Shown here: in pieces, positions 25,913 through 35,358 of the stretch
How positions within the stretch are numbered: the stretch's first letter is position 1
Layout of the letters: each line of letters opens with the position of its first letter
DNA from: Sandaracinaceae bacterium
GTDB lineage: Bacteria; Myxococcota_A; Polyangia; Polyangiales; Houyiibacteriaceae
Assembly (NCBI GenBank): GCA_016706685.1
Contig: JADJJE010000057.1
Coordinates: 113,667-177,666 of the forward strand
Direction: 5' to 3'
Length of the DNA: 64,000 nt
The notes under the pieces: generated by a model
What the model was told of the DNA's origin: nothing
What the model saw: the letters and a program-made list of their open reading frames with translations, nothing else
Database searches by the model: none
Position numbers and translations under genes: made by a program

Positions 25913-26487
25913 GGCAGGGCTCCTCCGAAGGCGATGTCCACGGCCCACGCGGGCGCGCTGTCCTCGATGCGGACGGTCAGGGCCGCGCGGTCGAAGGTCA
26001 TCTTCGGGTCGCCGCCGTCGTCGCTGAAGCTCTCGTCCTCGCAGCGCGCGATGGCGCCCTCGCGCTCCGTGCAGCCCACGTAGCCGAGCGAGCCGCCGCC
26101 GTAGATCACGCGGCCATCGCACAGCACGCTGATCTTCGCGTCGTAGTGTTCCGACTCGGCGTCCGAGACGAACACGGTGCAGCGCGCGCCCGAGCGGAGG
26201 CCGGCCTCCCCCGAGGTGCCGACCACCCGACCGTAGTAGGTGCGGGAGTCGGAGCTGCTGGCGCCGCTGGCAATGCCCGCGCCGACCAAGACCACCAGCG
26301 CTGCCCCCGCGAACACGGCGAGCCTGGGTGAGCCCGTGGTGAGCTCGGCGGCGCGCGCCTCCACGCCTTGATCGAGCACGCGGGTGGCCTCGAGCAGCTG
26401 GTCGCGCTCACGGCGCAGCGCATCGAGCGACTCTTGCAGGGTGCGCACGCGCTGCCGCAGGGCCTCGGTCTCGTCGCGAAACGCCAT
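25909..26487 (-). CDS. Coiled-coil, single-pass membrane protein (first of a pair)
   Basis: The 192-residue product has an N-terminal coiled coil, TEALRQRVRTLQESLDALRR, then a membrane segment near residues 58-78 containing AVFAGAALVVLVGAGIA. The beta-rich outer domain has TVFVSDAESEHYDAKISVL and KMTFDRAALTVRIEDSAPAW. The last stretch resembles the corresponding part of the partner, VRLDRSVGRMTVDDGANW, which supports a duplication. The stop overlaps the partner's start by the ATGA junction. The cellular role is not apparent. Confidence 0.7.
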   Translation of the reverse strand: MAFRDETEALRQRVRTLQESLDALRRERDQLLEATRVLDQGVEARAAELTTGSPRLAVFAGAALVVLVGAGIASGASSSDSRTYYGRVVGTSGEAGLRSGARCTVFVSDAESEHYDAKISVLCDGRVIYGGGSLGYVGCTEREGAIARCEDESFSDDGGDPKMTFDRAALTVRIEDSAPAWAVDIAFGGALP

Positions 26488-26556
26488 GGGGTGCGAGGCT
26501 ATCCGGGATGGCGCGGCAGGTCACGCCCCGAGGCGGCCGGGTTCATCCGCGGGCGG

Positions 26557-27411
26557 CTAGCGCGGGCGCACCCACAGCGCCCCGTGGGCGGGCGCGGGCG
26601 TGTAGCTCGGGTCCGCGGCGCGTCGCGTCTCGTCGCTCTGGTAGTAGTAGGCCACCAGGCTCTTCCGCGCGCGCTCGGGCGGGCACCCGAGCGGCTGGGG
26701 GTGCCCGTGGTACCCATCGTCCGAGTGCAGCATGACCACGCAGCGGTTGTGCAGGGGGGCGATGCGCTGCGCACACGCCGAGCGGTCCGCGGGCCAGAGC
26801 TCGAGCGCGCCGCCCCACCCGTCCTGCCAGCCGGGGTTCAGGTAGAGCAGCACCGTGAGCGCGCGCGAGAGCCCTCGGAAGCGGTCGCGGTTGAAGTCCG
26901 CGTGGAGATCCAGGTGCCCTCCCGGCAGCGTGAGGTGCGCACCCGCCGCGCGGAACGAGGGGTCGCCAATCAGTCCGCGCAGGCCGCTGAGCTGCTCCAG
27001 AAACCGCAGAAAGACCGCGCCGTTGAGCTGGTCGAGCGTGTGGCGCACCAGCGGGTCCACGCCCTCGAAGTCGGCGCGCTGCAGGTGCCCGAGGCGGCCC
27101 GCCTGCTCCGCGTGGTCCACGCGCTTCCAGTGAGGGTGCGAGGGCGCGGGGAACGCGGCCGCCAGCGCGTCGGCCAGCGGCGCGGGCAGGAAGTCGTCCA
27201 TCACCGCGTGCGCGAACGGCGCGGCGCTCGTGAAGCGGGCGGCGTGGCGAGCCACGTGCCCCGCGAAGAGCGCGGGCTCGAAGAAGAAGCCGGGGCCTTG
27301 GAGCAGCACGGGCAGAGCATGCGCCGGCCACGCGGGGTGGGCCAGAGCGCACGCCCCCCGCGACCACGGAGTCTTGAGATGTGCGGGGCCTGTGGAATAG
27401 TCCGGCCGCAT
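26557..27411 (-). CDS. 2-oxoglutarate/Fe(II) oxygenase (prolyl-4-hydroxylase type)
   Basis: The 284-residue protein has the iron facial triad of P4H-like dioxygenases. HxD lies in LDLHADFNRDRF, the distal His in DDGYHGHPQPLGCP, and the 2-oxoglutarate-binding Arg or Lys lies in ERARKSLVAYYY. They hydroxylate a side chain or small molecule with decarboxylation of 2-oxoglutarate. The substrate is unknown. The start at 27411 overlaps the start of the divergent flavoprotein gene by two bases; the real start may be a little downstream. Residues 1-40 are poorly conserved-looking. Confidence 0.8.
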   Translation of the reverse strand: MRPDYSTGPAHLKTPWSRGACALAHPAWPAHALPVLLQGPGFFFEPALFAGHVARHAARFTSAAPFAHAVMDDFLPAPLADALAAAFPAPSHPHWKRVDHAEQAGRLGHLQRADFEGVDPLVRHTLDQLNGAVFLRFLEQLSGLRGLIGDPSFRAAGAHLTLPGGHLDLHADFNRDRFRGLSRALTVLLYLNPGWQDGWGGALELWPADRSACAQRIAPLHNRCVVMLHSDDGYHGHPQPLGCPPERARKSLVAYYYQSDETRRAADPSYTPAPAHGALWVRPR

Positions 27412-28666
27412 GTCGCGCTCTCGCATCGGTGTCATCGGCGGAGGTCCCGGTGGGAGCTCCTTCGCGCTCTACCTGACCAACCTGGGGGTGGACCCTGCGG
27501 ACATCACCATCGTGGACCAAGCGCACTTCCCGCGGCCGAAGCTGTGCGGCGGGGGCCTGACTCATCGCGGCACGGAGCTGGTGCAGGGGCTTCTGGGTGG
27601 GCAGCCCCTCGGGGGCGGTGAGACGCGTGGGCTCGAGTTCCGCTGCGCGCTCGGGGCCGTGAACGTGGTGGAGCGCGGGCCGCAGTGGCTCTATGACCGG
27701 GGCCGGCTGGACAACCTGCTGCTGGGGGAGTGCAAGGCGCGCGGCGTGCGGGTCATCGAAGGCGAGCGGGTGCGCGAGGTGGAGGCGCAGGGCGACGGAT
27801 TCCGGCTGCACACGGGCGCGGCGGGCGGCGACACCGCGCTCGACGTCGGCTGGTTGGTGGGCGCCGACGGCGCGCGTGGCGTCACCGGGCGCGCGCTCGG
27901 CCTGCGCCCCGGCATCGTGGGGCGCTTGATCGAGGCGGTCTTCGAGCCGGTCAGCAGCCCGCATGATCCAGGCATCCTGTACTTCGACTTCGACCCCATC
28001 CTGGACGGCATCCCGGGCTATGCGTGGATCTTTCCGTACCCGAAGCCCAGCACGGCGGAAGGTGGGACGAGCGCCGTGAGCGTTCTGCCGGGGCTCTTCA
28101 AGCTGGGCATCATGGACGGCCGCGGCGTGACGCCTGGAGCCGAGCTGAAGCGCTGGACCATGGCGTACGCCGAGCGCAACGGCTTCCGGCTGCTGGACGA
28201 CAAGCTCTCCGGCTGGCCCGAGCACTACTACGCGCCGAGCACGCGCGCGCACGTCCCTGGCGCCATCCTGGTGGGCGAGGCCTGGGGCATCGACCCGCTG
28301 CTGGGCGAGGGGATCGCGCCGGCGCTCGAGAGCGCGGCGTATGGGGCCGCGCGGCTCAAGCAGGCCCTCGACGGCGGCACGCGCGAGATCCGCGGCTACG
28401 AGCGCGGCTTCCAGTGGTCTCTCGCGGGCCGCAACCTGTGGTTCCAGGCCAAGCTGGCGAACCTGCTCTACGGAAAGAACCCCAACCGCTGGCTGCGGGT
28501 GCTCTTCGAGAACGACACGCTCCTGCGCCTGGCGGCGAGCGGCGAGGAGCAGTACGGGCGCCTGGCGAGGACCCTGCCGCGCCTGCTGCTGGGATACGCG
28601 GGCCAGGTGCTGCGCCGCGGGGTGCCCAGCAACGCGCCCATCGCGCTGCCTGCTTCGGTCGACTGA
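27410..28666 (+). CDS. FAD-dependent oxidoreductase, geranylgeranyl reductase-like
   Basis: The 418-residue flavoprotein starts with the FAD-binding Rossmann motif IGVIGGGPGGSSFALYL. It continues with KLCGGGLTHRG, a pattern of geranylgeranyl reductases and related hydroxylases, and ends the FAD site with GEAWGIDPLLGEGIAPALES. Such enzymes reduce prenyl double bonds or hydroxylate aromatic rings. Its use here might be in membrane isoprenoid or carotenoid chemistry, but no pathway genes flank it. It converges on the ornithine-cyclodeaminase-like gene. Confidence 0.85.
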   Translation: MSRSRIGVIGGGPGGSSFALYLTNLGVDPADITIVDQAHFPRPKLCGGGLTHRGTELVQGLLGGQPLGGGETRGLEFRCALGAVNVVERGPQWLYDRGRLDNLLLGECKARGVRVIEGERVREVEAQGDGFRLHTGAAGGDTALDVGWLVGADGARGVTGRALGLRPGIVGRLIEAVFEPVSSPHDPGILYFDFDPILDGIPGYAWIFPYPKPSTAEGGTSAVSVLPGLFKLGIMDGRGVTPGAELKRWTMAYAERNGFRLLDDKLSGWPEHYYAPSTRAHVPGAILVGEAWGIDPLLGEGIAPALESAAYGAARLKQALDGGTREIRGYERGFQWSLAGRNLWFQAKLANLLYGKNPNRWLRVLFENDTLLRLAASGEEQYGRLARTLPRLLLGYAGQVLRRGVPSNAPIALPASVD

Positions 28667-28676
28667 GCGCCGCGAG

Positions 28677-29636
28677 CTACGAGCGGAACACGATCTGCTG
28701 GCCGATGCCGCGGCTGCGCGCCTGCTCGAAGGCCACGCGCGCGATGGCGGCGTCCTGGATGGCGAGCCCGGTGGAATCGAAGACCGTGAGCTCGGCGTTC
28801 TTGGGAGCGGCGCGCCGCCCCGCCACGATGGCCCCCAGCGTCTCGCGGGCAGCCTTCGGGTCCAGCTGTCCGCGCGAGATGGGCACGTTGACCTCGCCGC
28901 TGTGGTGCGCCTGCTCGATGTCGTCCACGTAGATCTTCGCGTCCAGCAGGATGGCGGTCTCGAGCTCCTGCTTGCCCGCCGCGTCCGCGCCCATGGCGTT
29001 GATGTGCGTGCGGCCCTCGAGCCACTTGCGACGCAGCACGGGGATGCGCGTGGGTGTGGCGGTGCAGACGATGTCGCAGCGCGCCGCGTCCTCGAGCGAC
29101 ACGGCCTCGCCCTCGTTCTCGTGGGCGAAGCGCTCGGCCGCGTCGCGCCGGATGTCGGCGGCCTTCACCGCGAAGCCTGGCCCGAACACGAAGCGGTGCG
29201 CGTCGAGGATGGCCTGCGCCTGCACGCCACAGCCGATGAAGCCCACCGACTTGGGCTCGTCGCGGTAGAGCATCTTGGACGCGACGGCGGCGGCGGCGCC
29301 CGTGCGCAGCGCGGTGAGTAGGGTGGCGTCGAGCACGGCAGCAGGCAGCGCGGTGTCCGGGTGGTTCAGGATGTAGAGGCCCATGACGCTGGGGAGGCCG
29401 TGCCGCGAGGGGTTCTCGGCGTAGACGCTGACCCACTTCACGCCGGCCGCGTCACCGAGCGCACCCGGCATGGCGCGGAAGTCGCCCGCGTGCTCGGGGA
29501 TGTCCAGGTACACCTTGGGCGGCATACGCGCCTCACCACGACCGTGAGCGGCGAAGGCGCGCTCCACGGCAGGGACCACCATGTCCATCGTGAGCACGCT
29601 GCGAACTTGGGACTGGGTCAGGAGCAGGGTCGCCAT
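28677..29636 (-). CDS. Ornithine cyclodeaminase/mu-crystallin family protein
   Basis: The 319-residue protein has the N-terminal substrate-binding half, with GVKWVSVYAENPSRHGLP, and the NAD(P)-binding half with VGFIGCGVQAQAILDAHRF. The residues LLTALRTGAAAAVASKML and HINAMGADAAGKQEL are typical of the family. Members act as ornithine cyclodeaminase, alanine dehydrogenase or ketimine reductase; these cannot be separated here. The start at 29636 gives the usual MATLLLTQSQVRSVL N-terminus. It is divergent from the membrane protein gene, 20 bases away. Confidence 0.88.
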   Translation of the reverse strand: MATLLLTQSQVRSVLTMDMVVPAVERAFAAHGRGEARMPPKVYLDIPEHAGDFRAMPGALGDAAGVKWVSVYAENPSRHGLPSVMGLYILNHPDTALPAAVLDATLLTALRTGAAAAVASKMLYRDEPKSVGFIGCGVQAQAILDAHRFVFGPGFAVKAADIRRDAAERFAHENEGEAVSLEDAARCDIVCTATPTRIPVLRRKWLEGRTHINAMGADAAGKQELETAILLDAKIYVDDIEQAHHSGEVNVPISRGQLDPKAARETLGAIVAGRRAAPKNAELTVFDSTGLAIQDAAIARVAFEQARSRGIGQQIVFRS

Positions 29637-29656
29637 CGGGCGCGAGCATAACCGCA

Positions 29657-31291
29657 ATGCACACGGCCGTGCGTGTCGAGTTGGCCCGAGCGCTCTGCCC
29701 GAGCCCTGCTACTGTCGCGGCCGTGACGCGTCGCCTCGTCCCGGAAGTCCTCCTCGCGCTGCTCGCCCTCGCGTGCGCGGTGCCGCTGTTCGTGGTGGAG
29801 CACCCGCCCATTCAGGACTTGCCCCAACACCTGGCCGCCATGCGCGTGCTGGTGGACTACGGTTCCCCTGGGCTGCGCTTCCAGGAGTTCTTCGAGGTGG
29901 ACCTGCTGCGCACGCAGTACCTGGCCTACTACGGCGTGGTGCGCGTGCTGGGGACGGTGCTGCCCGTCGAGCTGGCCAACCGGCTGGTGCTGGCCGCCGC
30001 CATCGTGGGCACGCCGTACGCCATGCGCGCGCTGCTGCGTGCGCTCGGGCGCGACGAGCGGCTGTGCGTGCTGACGCTCCCGCTCACCTGGAACGCGCAT
30101 CTCATCTTGGGCTTCCTGAACTTCATCTCGGCCATTCCGCTGGCGCTCTTCGGGCTCGCGCTGGCGGCGCGCCTGCGGCAAGAGTTCACGCCGCGCCGAG
30201 CGGTGGGGCTGGCCGTGGTCAGCACGCTCACCTTCTACACCCATGTGGTGCCGTTCGCGTTCCTGGGGCTGGGCGCCGCGCTCATGCTGGTGGGCGATGG
30301 CCTGCGCGAGACGCTGCGTCGCTGGCTGGCGCTCGTGCCGGCTGGCCTGGCGGCGCTGCTCTGGACCCGCGTGAGCCCCGCCGGGCAGGCCACGCTGAGC
30401 GCCACGGCCATGGGCGGCGACGGGGCCGATGCGGGCCCGCAGCCCCACTTCGCCGCCCCGGGGGACGCGCTGCGCGAAGCGCCCATGTGGCTGACCGACG
30501 TGCTGCACGGCGACGCGGACATAGAGGTCCTGATCGCCTACATGGTGTTGCTGCTGCTGTTCCTGGCGACTGGCGCGGGGCGCGACCAGGAAGACACCAG
30601 CCCCGAAGGCCGTCGCCGCGGGCGCATGCTGCGGGTGGTGGGGCTGCTGTCACCGCTGGCCGTGCTGGCGTACTTCGTGGCGCCCACGTCCTATGACTGG
30701 ATCTGGCCCATCAACGCGCGCTTCCCGCTGCTGGCGCTGATCTTCGCCATCCCGCTGCTGCCGCGCGCGCGGGGGGTGGGCGGCGGGCTGCTGCTGGCGG
30801 TGGCGGCGCTGCTCACGCTGCGCTCGGCCCAGACGGTCACCGACGCGTTCGTGGCCTTCGAGACCGAGGAGGTGGGCGCCCTCGACGAGGCCATCGCCGC
30901 CATCCCCGAGGGCAGCCGCACCGCCGGGCTCATCTGGGACCGTGGCTCGCGCCACGTGGGCTTCTCGCCGTTCATCCACAGCGTGGCGTGGGTGCAAGCG
31001 CGACGCGGCGGCGCCGTCATGTTCACGTTCGACGACTTCCCACAGAGCCCGGTGGTGTTCCGCGAGGACAACCGCCCGCCGCGGGTGGGACCACGCTGGG
31101 AGTGGATGCCCGAGCGCGTGGACCCGGAGACCGACCTCGCCTTCTACCACTACGTGCTGACGCGCGGGGGCCCGGGCCGCATCGCCCGCGGCCGTGCGTT
31201 CGAAGAGATCTTCCATGATGGCCCGTGGCGCGTCTATCGGCGCCGCTACTTGGAACCGGGGCTACCGGTCCCCTCGGAGGCTCCGCCGTGA
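29657..31291 (+). CDS. Polytopic GT-C-like membrane protein, first of a pair
   Basis: The 544-residue protein has about ten hydrophobic segments and a soluble C-terminal domain from about residue 400. The first outer loop contains PPIQDLPQHLA with the acidic and His residues expected of lipid-linked-sugar (GT-C/GT39-type) glycosyltransferases. The sugar donor and acceptor are unknown. A GTG at 29723, directly before the first membrane segment, is an alternative start. The stop overlaps the next gene's GTG, so the two probably act together. Confidence 0.7.
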   Translation: MHTAVRVELARALCPSPATVAAVTRRLVPEVLLALLALACAVPLFVVEHPPIQDLPQHLAAMRVLVDYGSPGLRFQEFFEVDLLRTQYLAYYGVVRVLGTVLPVELANRLVLAAAIVGTPYAMRALLRALGRDERLCVLTLPLTWNAHLILGFLNFISAIPLALFGLALAARLRQEFTPRRAVGLAVVSTLTFYTHVVPFAFLGLGAALMLVGDGLRETLRRWLALVPAGLAALLWTRVSPAGQATLSATAMGGDGADAGPQPHFAAPGDALREAPMWLTDVLHGDADIEVLIAYMVLLLLFLATGAGRDQEDTSPEGRRRGRMLRVVGLLSPLAVLAYFVAPTSYDWIWPINARFPLLALIFAIPLLPRARGVGGGLLLAVAALLTLRSAQTVTDAFVAFETEEVGALDEAIAAIPEGSRTAGLIWDRGSRHVGFSPFIHSVAWVQARRGGAVMFTFDDFPQSPVVFREDNRPPRVGPRWEWMPERVDPETDLAFYHYVLTRGGPGRIARGRAFEEIFHDGPWRVYRRRYLEPGLPVPSEAPP

Positions 31292-34155
31292 GCGCAGCTG
31301 GCTGGGACCCGAAGCGGCACGTGGGCATCACGCTGGGGCTGCTGGCGCTGGTGGGGGCGTGCGCCTTCGCGTGGGCATCCTATGTGCCGCACACCTTCAT
31401 CCTGCGCGACGGCCGCTTCTACACCAACACCGCCGCCACGCTGACCGAGTCGCTGTCGCTCGAGCAGCCCTACGCGCGCAGCTGGTACAGCGGGACCCTG
31501 GGCTGGAACTACAACCTGGACGCGGGCTGGAGCAACATCGCGCTCGGCCGCAACGGGGAGCACCTGCCCAAGCACCCGCTGCTGCTGCCGGTGCTCTCGG
31601 CGCCGTTCTTCTTCGCCCTCGGCCTGCCCGGGCAGCTGCTCTTCAACCTGCTCACGTTCTTCGTCATCGGCGGCTGCGCGTTCGGCATCGCGCGTCGTTA
31701 CGTGGACGAGCAGGACGAGGCCGCCGCCGCCATCGCCGCGCTGGCCCTGCCGCTCGGCACCAGCATCCTGAGCTACGCCTACGACTACCACGTGGACACG
31801 CTGCTGCTGGCGCTCTTCCTGGGCGGCGTGCTGGCCATCCACGTGGGGCGCGGCGTGCTGGCAGGCGTGCTGCTGGCGCTGATCGTCACGCTCAAGCCCA
31901 CCTGCCTGATGTGGGTGCCCGCGTTCCTGCTGATGGCGCTCTCGCCGCAGGCCTCGCTCGACCGGCGCGGGCTCTTCCGTGCGCTCGCCGCGGGCACCGT
32001 GGTGCTGCTGGCCTATGCGGCGCTCAACACGTGGCTGTTCGGCCGGCCGCACTGGGCGGGCTACAACCGCACGCTCGTGGTGGTGGATGGCCAGCCGGGC
32101 ATCGCCGACCACGTGGACGCGTTCTCGTTCCCCCTGGTCGACGGCCTCCGGCGCTTGTTCCTGGGCAACTACGGCATCGCGCGGCTCTTCGCGCTGTTCA
32201 CGTTGGCGCTGCCCGGCTGGCTGTTGCTGGCGCGCCGCGCGCCGCGCTACGTGGTGGGGTCCGTGCTGGCCCTGGGCTTCGCGGTGCTGGTGTTCGCCAA
32301 GTACGACTGGGAGGGCGACCGCTTTCTGTGGCCAGCGCTCGGCCTGCTGGTCCCGCCGCTGGCGGCCTCCTTCGCGGGGCTGGTGCGCGGCCTGCGCGCC
32401 CTCGTGGTTCGTGGCCTCGGCGCCGAGCGGGAGGCGCTCTTCCGCCATGCGCCGGCGCGCGACAGAAGCCTCGCCGCGCTCGCGGTGGTGGCCGTGCTGG
32501 TGGCTGCGCTCGCGACCACCACCCAGCCCACCGCGCGCCTCGAGCGGTCCACCTACGCCATCGCGGCGCAGCAGCTGGCCACGCACGGCACGCTCTCGGC
32601 CGTGGGCACGCCGCTCGCCCCCGAGGGGCTGCCGCTGTTCGAGGACGCCCGCTCGCAAGTCTCGCGCGATCGCTCGGGGGCGTTGGTGGCGCGCGTGTCG
32701 CCGCTGGCCACCGTGCTGGCGGCGCCCTTCGCGCTCTTCGGTCCGGCGGGGCTCCTGGCGCTGCACGTGGCGCTCGCCGCGTTGCTGGCGTGGCTGTTGG
32801 TCACCCTCTCGCCGCGCCCTCCCACGGTGCTGGCCGCGGGCGTGGTGCTGGTGCTGTGGCTGCCCGGCATGCGCGAGCGCGTGCTGGACGGAGGCCCCGC
32901 GCTGATGAGCGCCACCGCGTTGGTGGGCGCGCTGCTGGCCGCCGAGCGCGGCCGCGTGGCGCTGGCCATGACGCTCGCGTGCGTGGCCACCGCGCTCGGT
33001 GACGCGCCGCTACTCATCGTGCCCGCGGTGCTGGTGCTGCTGTGGCGGCCGCTGCGCGTGTGGCGCGCGCTCGCCACCACGCCCGAAGCGCAACGCACGC
33101 TGTGGACGCGCCTCGCGCTGCGCGGGCTGACGCCGGTGTTGGCGCTGGTGCTGCTCAACCTCCTGTACTGGGGGCGCCCGCTGGCCACGGCGGCAGACCG
33201 CGTGGCGGTCATGGGCCTCGACGGGGCGTACGCCGTTGCGCCCACGCAGTCCCTGGTGACGCTGCTGAACGCCGCGTTCGGCGGGGACCCCGACCCGGTG
33301 CGCGCCTTCGCGCCGCTGTTGCTGCTGGCGCTCCCGGGGCTCGGGCTGATCGCCGTCGGGCGCCGTGACCTGGCCATCGCGCTCGGCCTGGTGCTGCTCT
33401 CGCTGGCGGTGCCGGGCGTCATCGCCGACGACGCGCAGCTGCCGCTGTTCGCGTGCTTCGTGCTGGTGCTGCCCCTCGGCCGCGCGCTCGCCGTGCTGGG
33501 CTCGCTGCTGGACACCGCGGCGCACCGGCTGGTGGCACGGCTGCCCGGGCGGGTGGGGCTCGCGCCCGCGCTGGCGGGCGGCGTCCTGCTGCTCACGCTG
33601 CTGCTGGTGGGCGTGGGGCGGCGCGCGCTGGCGAGTGACGTGTTCGACGTGGCCAACCCAGACGCGGTGCGCCACGCACGCGTGACCTTGGCCGTGGGCC
33701 AGCGTGGTGCCGACGTGCCCTGCGACTTCCTGGCCTGGGAGTACCAGGGCTGGGAGTGCGCCAGCTACGAGCGCGGCGTCACGCTCACGGGCTTGGCCAC
33801 GGCGTCGCCGGCGCGCTTCGGCCCCGACGGAAGGCCGGACCTGCACCTGGGCACGGACGCGCGCGGAAAGGCGCGCACCATCGCCTTCGACGACGTGACG
33901 CTGGGCGAGCGCCTGGAATTCCGGGTGCGCTTCGACATCAGCAGCGCGAAGGTGGGCACGCTGCAAGTGCTGCTGAACGACGAGGTGGCCCACGAGGTCG
34001 CGCTCGCCGAGCTGGCCGCGGCGCGCGACGACCAAGGCCGCAGCACCGTACGCGTCGACACCTCGTCGCGTCGCGGCGAGCGCGTGACGCTGGCCCTGCG
34101 CCTCGCGAGCCTGCGCTATCGCACGTCGCTCTGGCTACGCGGTGGCCCGCGCTGA
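31288..34155 (+). CDS. Large polytopic GT-C-like membrane protein with C-terminal beta domain
   Basis: The 955-residue protein has around 18-20 hydrophobic segments. The first loop holds LRDGRFYTNTAATLTESL, a DGxFY pattern seen in integral-membrane glycosyltransferase-like proteins. It ends with an exported domain of about 110 residues containing RTIAFDDVTLGERLEFRVRF, which looks carbohydrate-binding. The GTG start at 31288 overlaps the previous stop as GTGA. The last 21 bases overlap the 3' end of the convergent diguanylate cyclase gene. No enzymatic assignment is secure. Confidence 0.65.
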   Translation: MSAAGWDPKRHVGITLGLLALVGACAFAWASYVPHTFILRDGRFYTNTAATLTESLSLEQPYARSWYSGTLGWNYNLDAGWSNIALGRNGEHLPKHPLLLPVLSAPFFFALGLPGQLLFNLLTFFVIGGCAFGIARRYVDEQDEAAAAIAALALPLGTSILSYAYDYHVDTLLLALFLGGVLAIHVGRGVLAGVLLALIVTLKPTCLMWVPAFLLMALSPQASLDRRGLFRALAAGTVVLLAYAALNTWLFGRPHWAGYNRTLVVVDGQPGIADHVDAFSFPLVDGLRRLFLGNYGIARLFALFTLALPGWLLLARRAPRYVVGSVLALGFAVLVFAKYDWEGDRFLWPALGLLVPPLAASFAGLVRGLRALVVRGLGAEREALFRHAPARDRSLAALAVVAVLVAALATTTQPTARLERSTYAIAAQQLATHGTLSAVGTPLAPEGLPLFEDARSQVSRDRSGALVARVSPLATVLAAPFALFGPAGLLALHVALAALLAWLLVTLSPRPPTVLAAGVVLVLWLPGMRERVLDGGPALMSATALVGALLAAERGRVALAMTLACVATALGDAPLLIVPAVLVLLWRPLRVWRALATTPEAQRTLWTRLALRGLTPVLALVLLNLLYWGRPLATAADRVAVMGLDGAYAVAPTQSLVTLLNAAFGGDPDPVRAFAPLLLLALPGLGLIAVGRRDLAIALGLVLLSLAVPGVIADDAQLPLFACFVLVLPLGRALAVLGSLLDTAAHRLVARLPGRVGLAPALAGGVLLLTLLLVGVGRRALASDVFDVANPDAVRHARVTLAVGQRGADVPCDFLAWEYQGWECASYERGVTLTGLATASPARFGPDGRPDLHLGTDARGKARTIAFDDVTLGERLEFRVRFDISSAKVGTLQVLLNDEVAHEVALAELAAARDDQGRSTVRVDTSSRRGERVTLALRLASLRYRTSLWLRGGPR

Positions 34156-35343
34156 ACCGTCGCCCGACTCGAGCACCACGCAGTCGCGCCCGGCCTCTTT
34201 GGCCGCGTAGAGCGCGGCGTCGGCGGCCTGCACCAGCTCGGCAGCGCTGCGCGGCTTCTGCGGGTCGAGGGTGGCACAGCCCGCGCTGGCGGTGACGCGC
34301 AGCAGCTTGTCGTCATGGGTCACCACCAGGTTGGCGATGGCGGTGCGCACCCGCTCGGCCGCGCTCTGGGCACCTTCGAGGTTGGTGCCCGGCAGCACCA
34401 GCAGCAGCTCCTCGCCGCCATACCGCCCGGCGGCGTCCACCTCGCGCAGCTCGGCCAGCACCGTGCGGCCCACCGCCGACAGCACGGCATCGCCCGCCGG
34501 GTGGCCGTGGGTGTCGTTCACGCGCTTGAAGTGGTCGAGGTCGATCATCACCACGGACAGCGGCGCCTCGAAGCGGCGGGCGCGCACGAGCTCGCGCTCG
34601 AGCGTGCGGTCCAGCTTGCGGCGGTTGGCCAGGCCCGTGAGCAGGTCGGTGGCCAGCAGCTCGTTGAGCTCGGCCTGCCGCGCGCGGGCGATGGACATGG
34701 CGAGCCCGATGCCGCCCAGCACGAAGGCCATCAACACGATGGTGAAGGCGAGGTTCAGGTAGACCCACACGTCGGGCGGGCGCTGCCCCGAGAACACCAC
34801 GTGCGAGAACACCGGCCCGTAGCCGAGCACGCCGGCGCGCTCCAGCAGACACGTGCCCACGATGACCACGAGGCCCACGAAGGCCCCCTGCGACGCACGC
34901 CGCGCGTCGAACAAGAGGAACACCGCCATCCCACCCGCCATGAAGCCCAGCAGCACCGGCGTGGAGAACGGCCCCACGGCGTAGGACCCGAGGGCGATGG
35001 CGATGAACCACGAGTGGATCACCACGCGCACGAAGAGGTCGTGCTTGCCCTCGCGGCGCCGCAACAGCAGCCAGCCGAGCAGCATGACCACGAACGAGCC
35101 CACGATGGCGTAGAGGAACTGCTGCGTGACGGACAGCGCGGGGCGCGAGATGTAGGGCTCGAGCGTGGGGTCCGCGAGCAGGCCGCGGATGCGCCAGATG
35201 TAGAACAGCGTGAAGGGAATGGGCGGAAAGAAGATCAGGATGGTCTTCTGGATGTCGCTCCACTCGAGGGGGTTGCCGAACGCGCGCAGCCCACGGTGTC
35301 TCCGTGAGGGCGTCGGACGGGGGGGCGAACCCGAGGCTTCCAC
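34135..35343 (-). CDS. Membrane-bound diguanylate cyclase (GGDEF)
   Basis: The 402-residue protein has six membrane segments in residues about 25-225 and a C-terminal GGDEF domain making cyclic di-GMP from two GTP. Substrate residues DLDHFKRVNDTHGHPAGDAV are intact. The signature is GGEEL rather than GG(D/E)EF. An inhibitory-site REVD lies exactly five residues before it, so product feedback is expected if the domain is active. The last residue change at the signature may reduce activity. The membrane domain is of an unassigned sensory type. Confidence 0.88.
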   Translation of the reverse strand: MEASGSPPRPTPSRRHRGLRAFGNPLEWSDIQKTILIFFPPIPFTLFYIWRIRGLLADPTLEPYISRPALSVTQQFLYAIVGSFVVMLLGWLLLRRREGKHDLFVRVVIHSWFIAIALGSYAVGPFSTPVLLGFMAGGMAVFLLFDARRASQGAFVGLVVIVGTCLLERAGVLGYGPVFSHVVFSGQRPPDVWVYLNLAFTIVLMAFVLGGIGLAMSIARARQAELNELLATDLLTGLANRRKLDRTLERELVRARRFEAPLSVVMIDLDHFKRVNDTHGHPAGDAVLSAVGRTVLAELREVDAAGRYGGEELLLVLPGTNLEGAQSAAERVRTAIANLVVTHDDKLLRVTASAGCATLDPQKPRSAAELVQAADAALYAAKEAGRDCVVLESGDGSARATA

Positions 35344-35358
35344 GCCCCCGAGACTACC

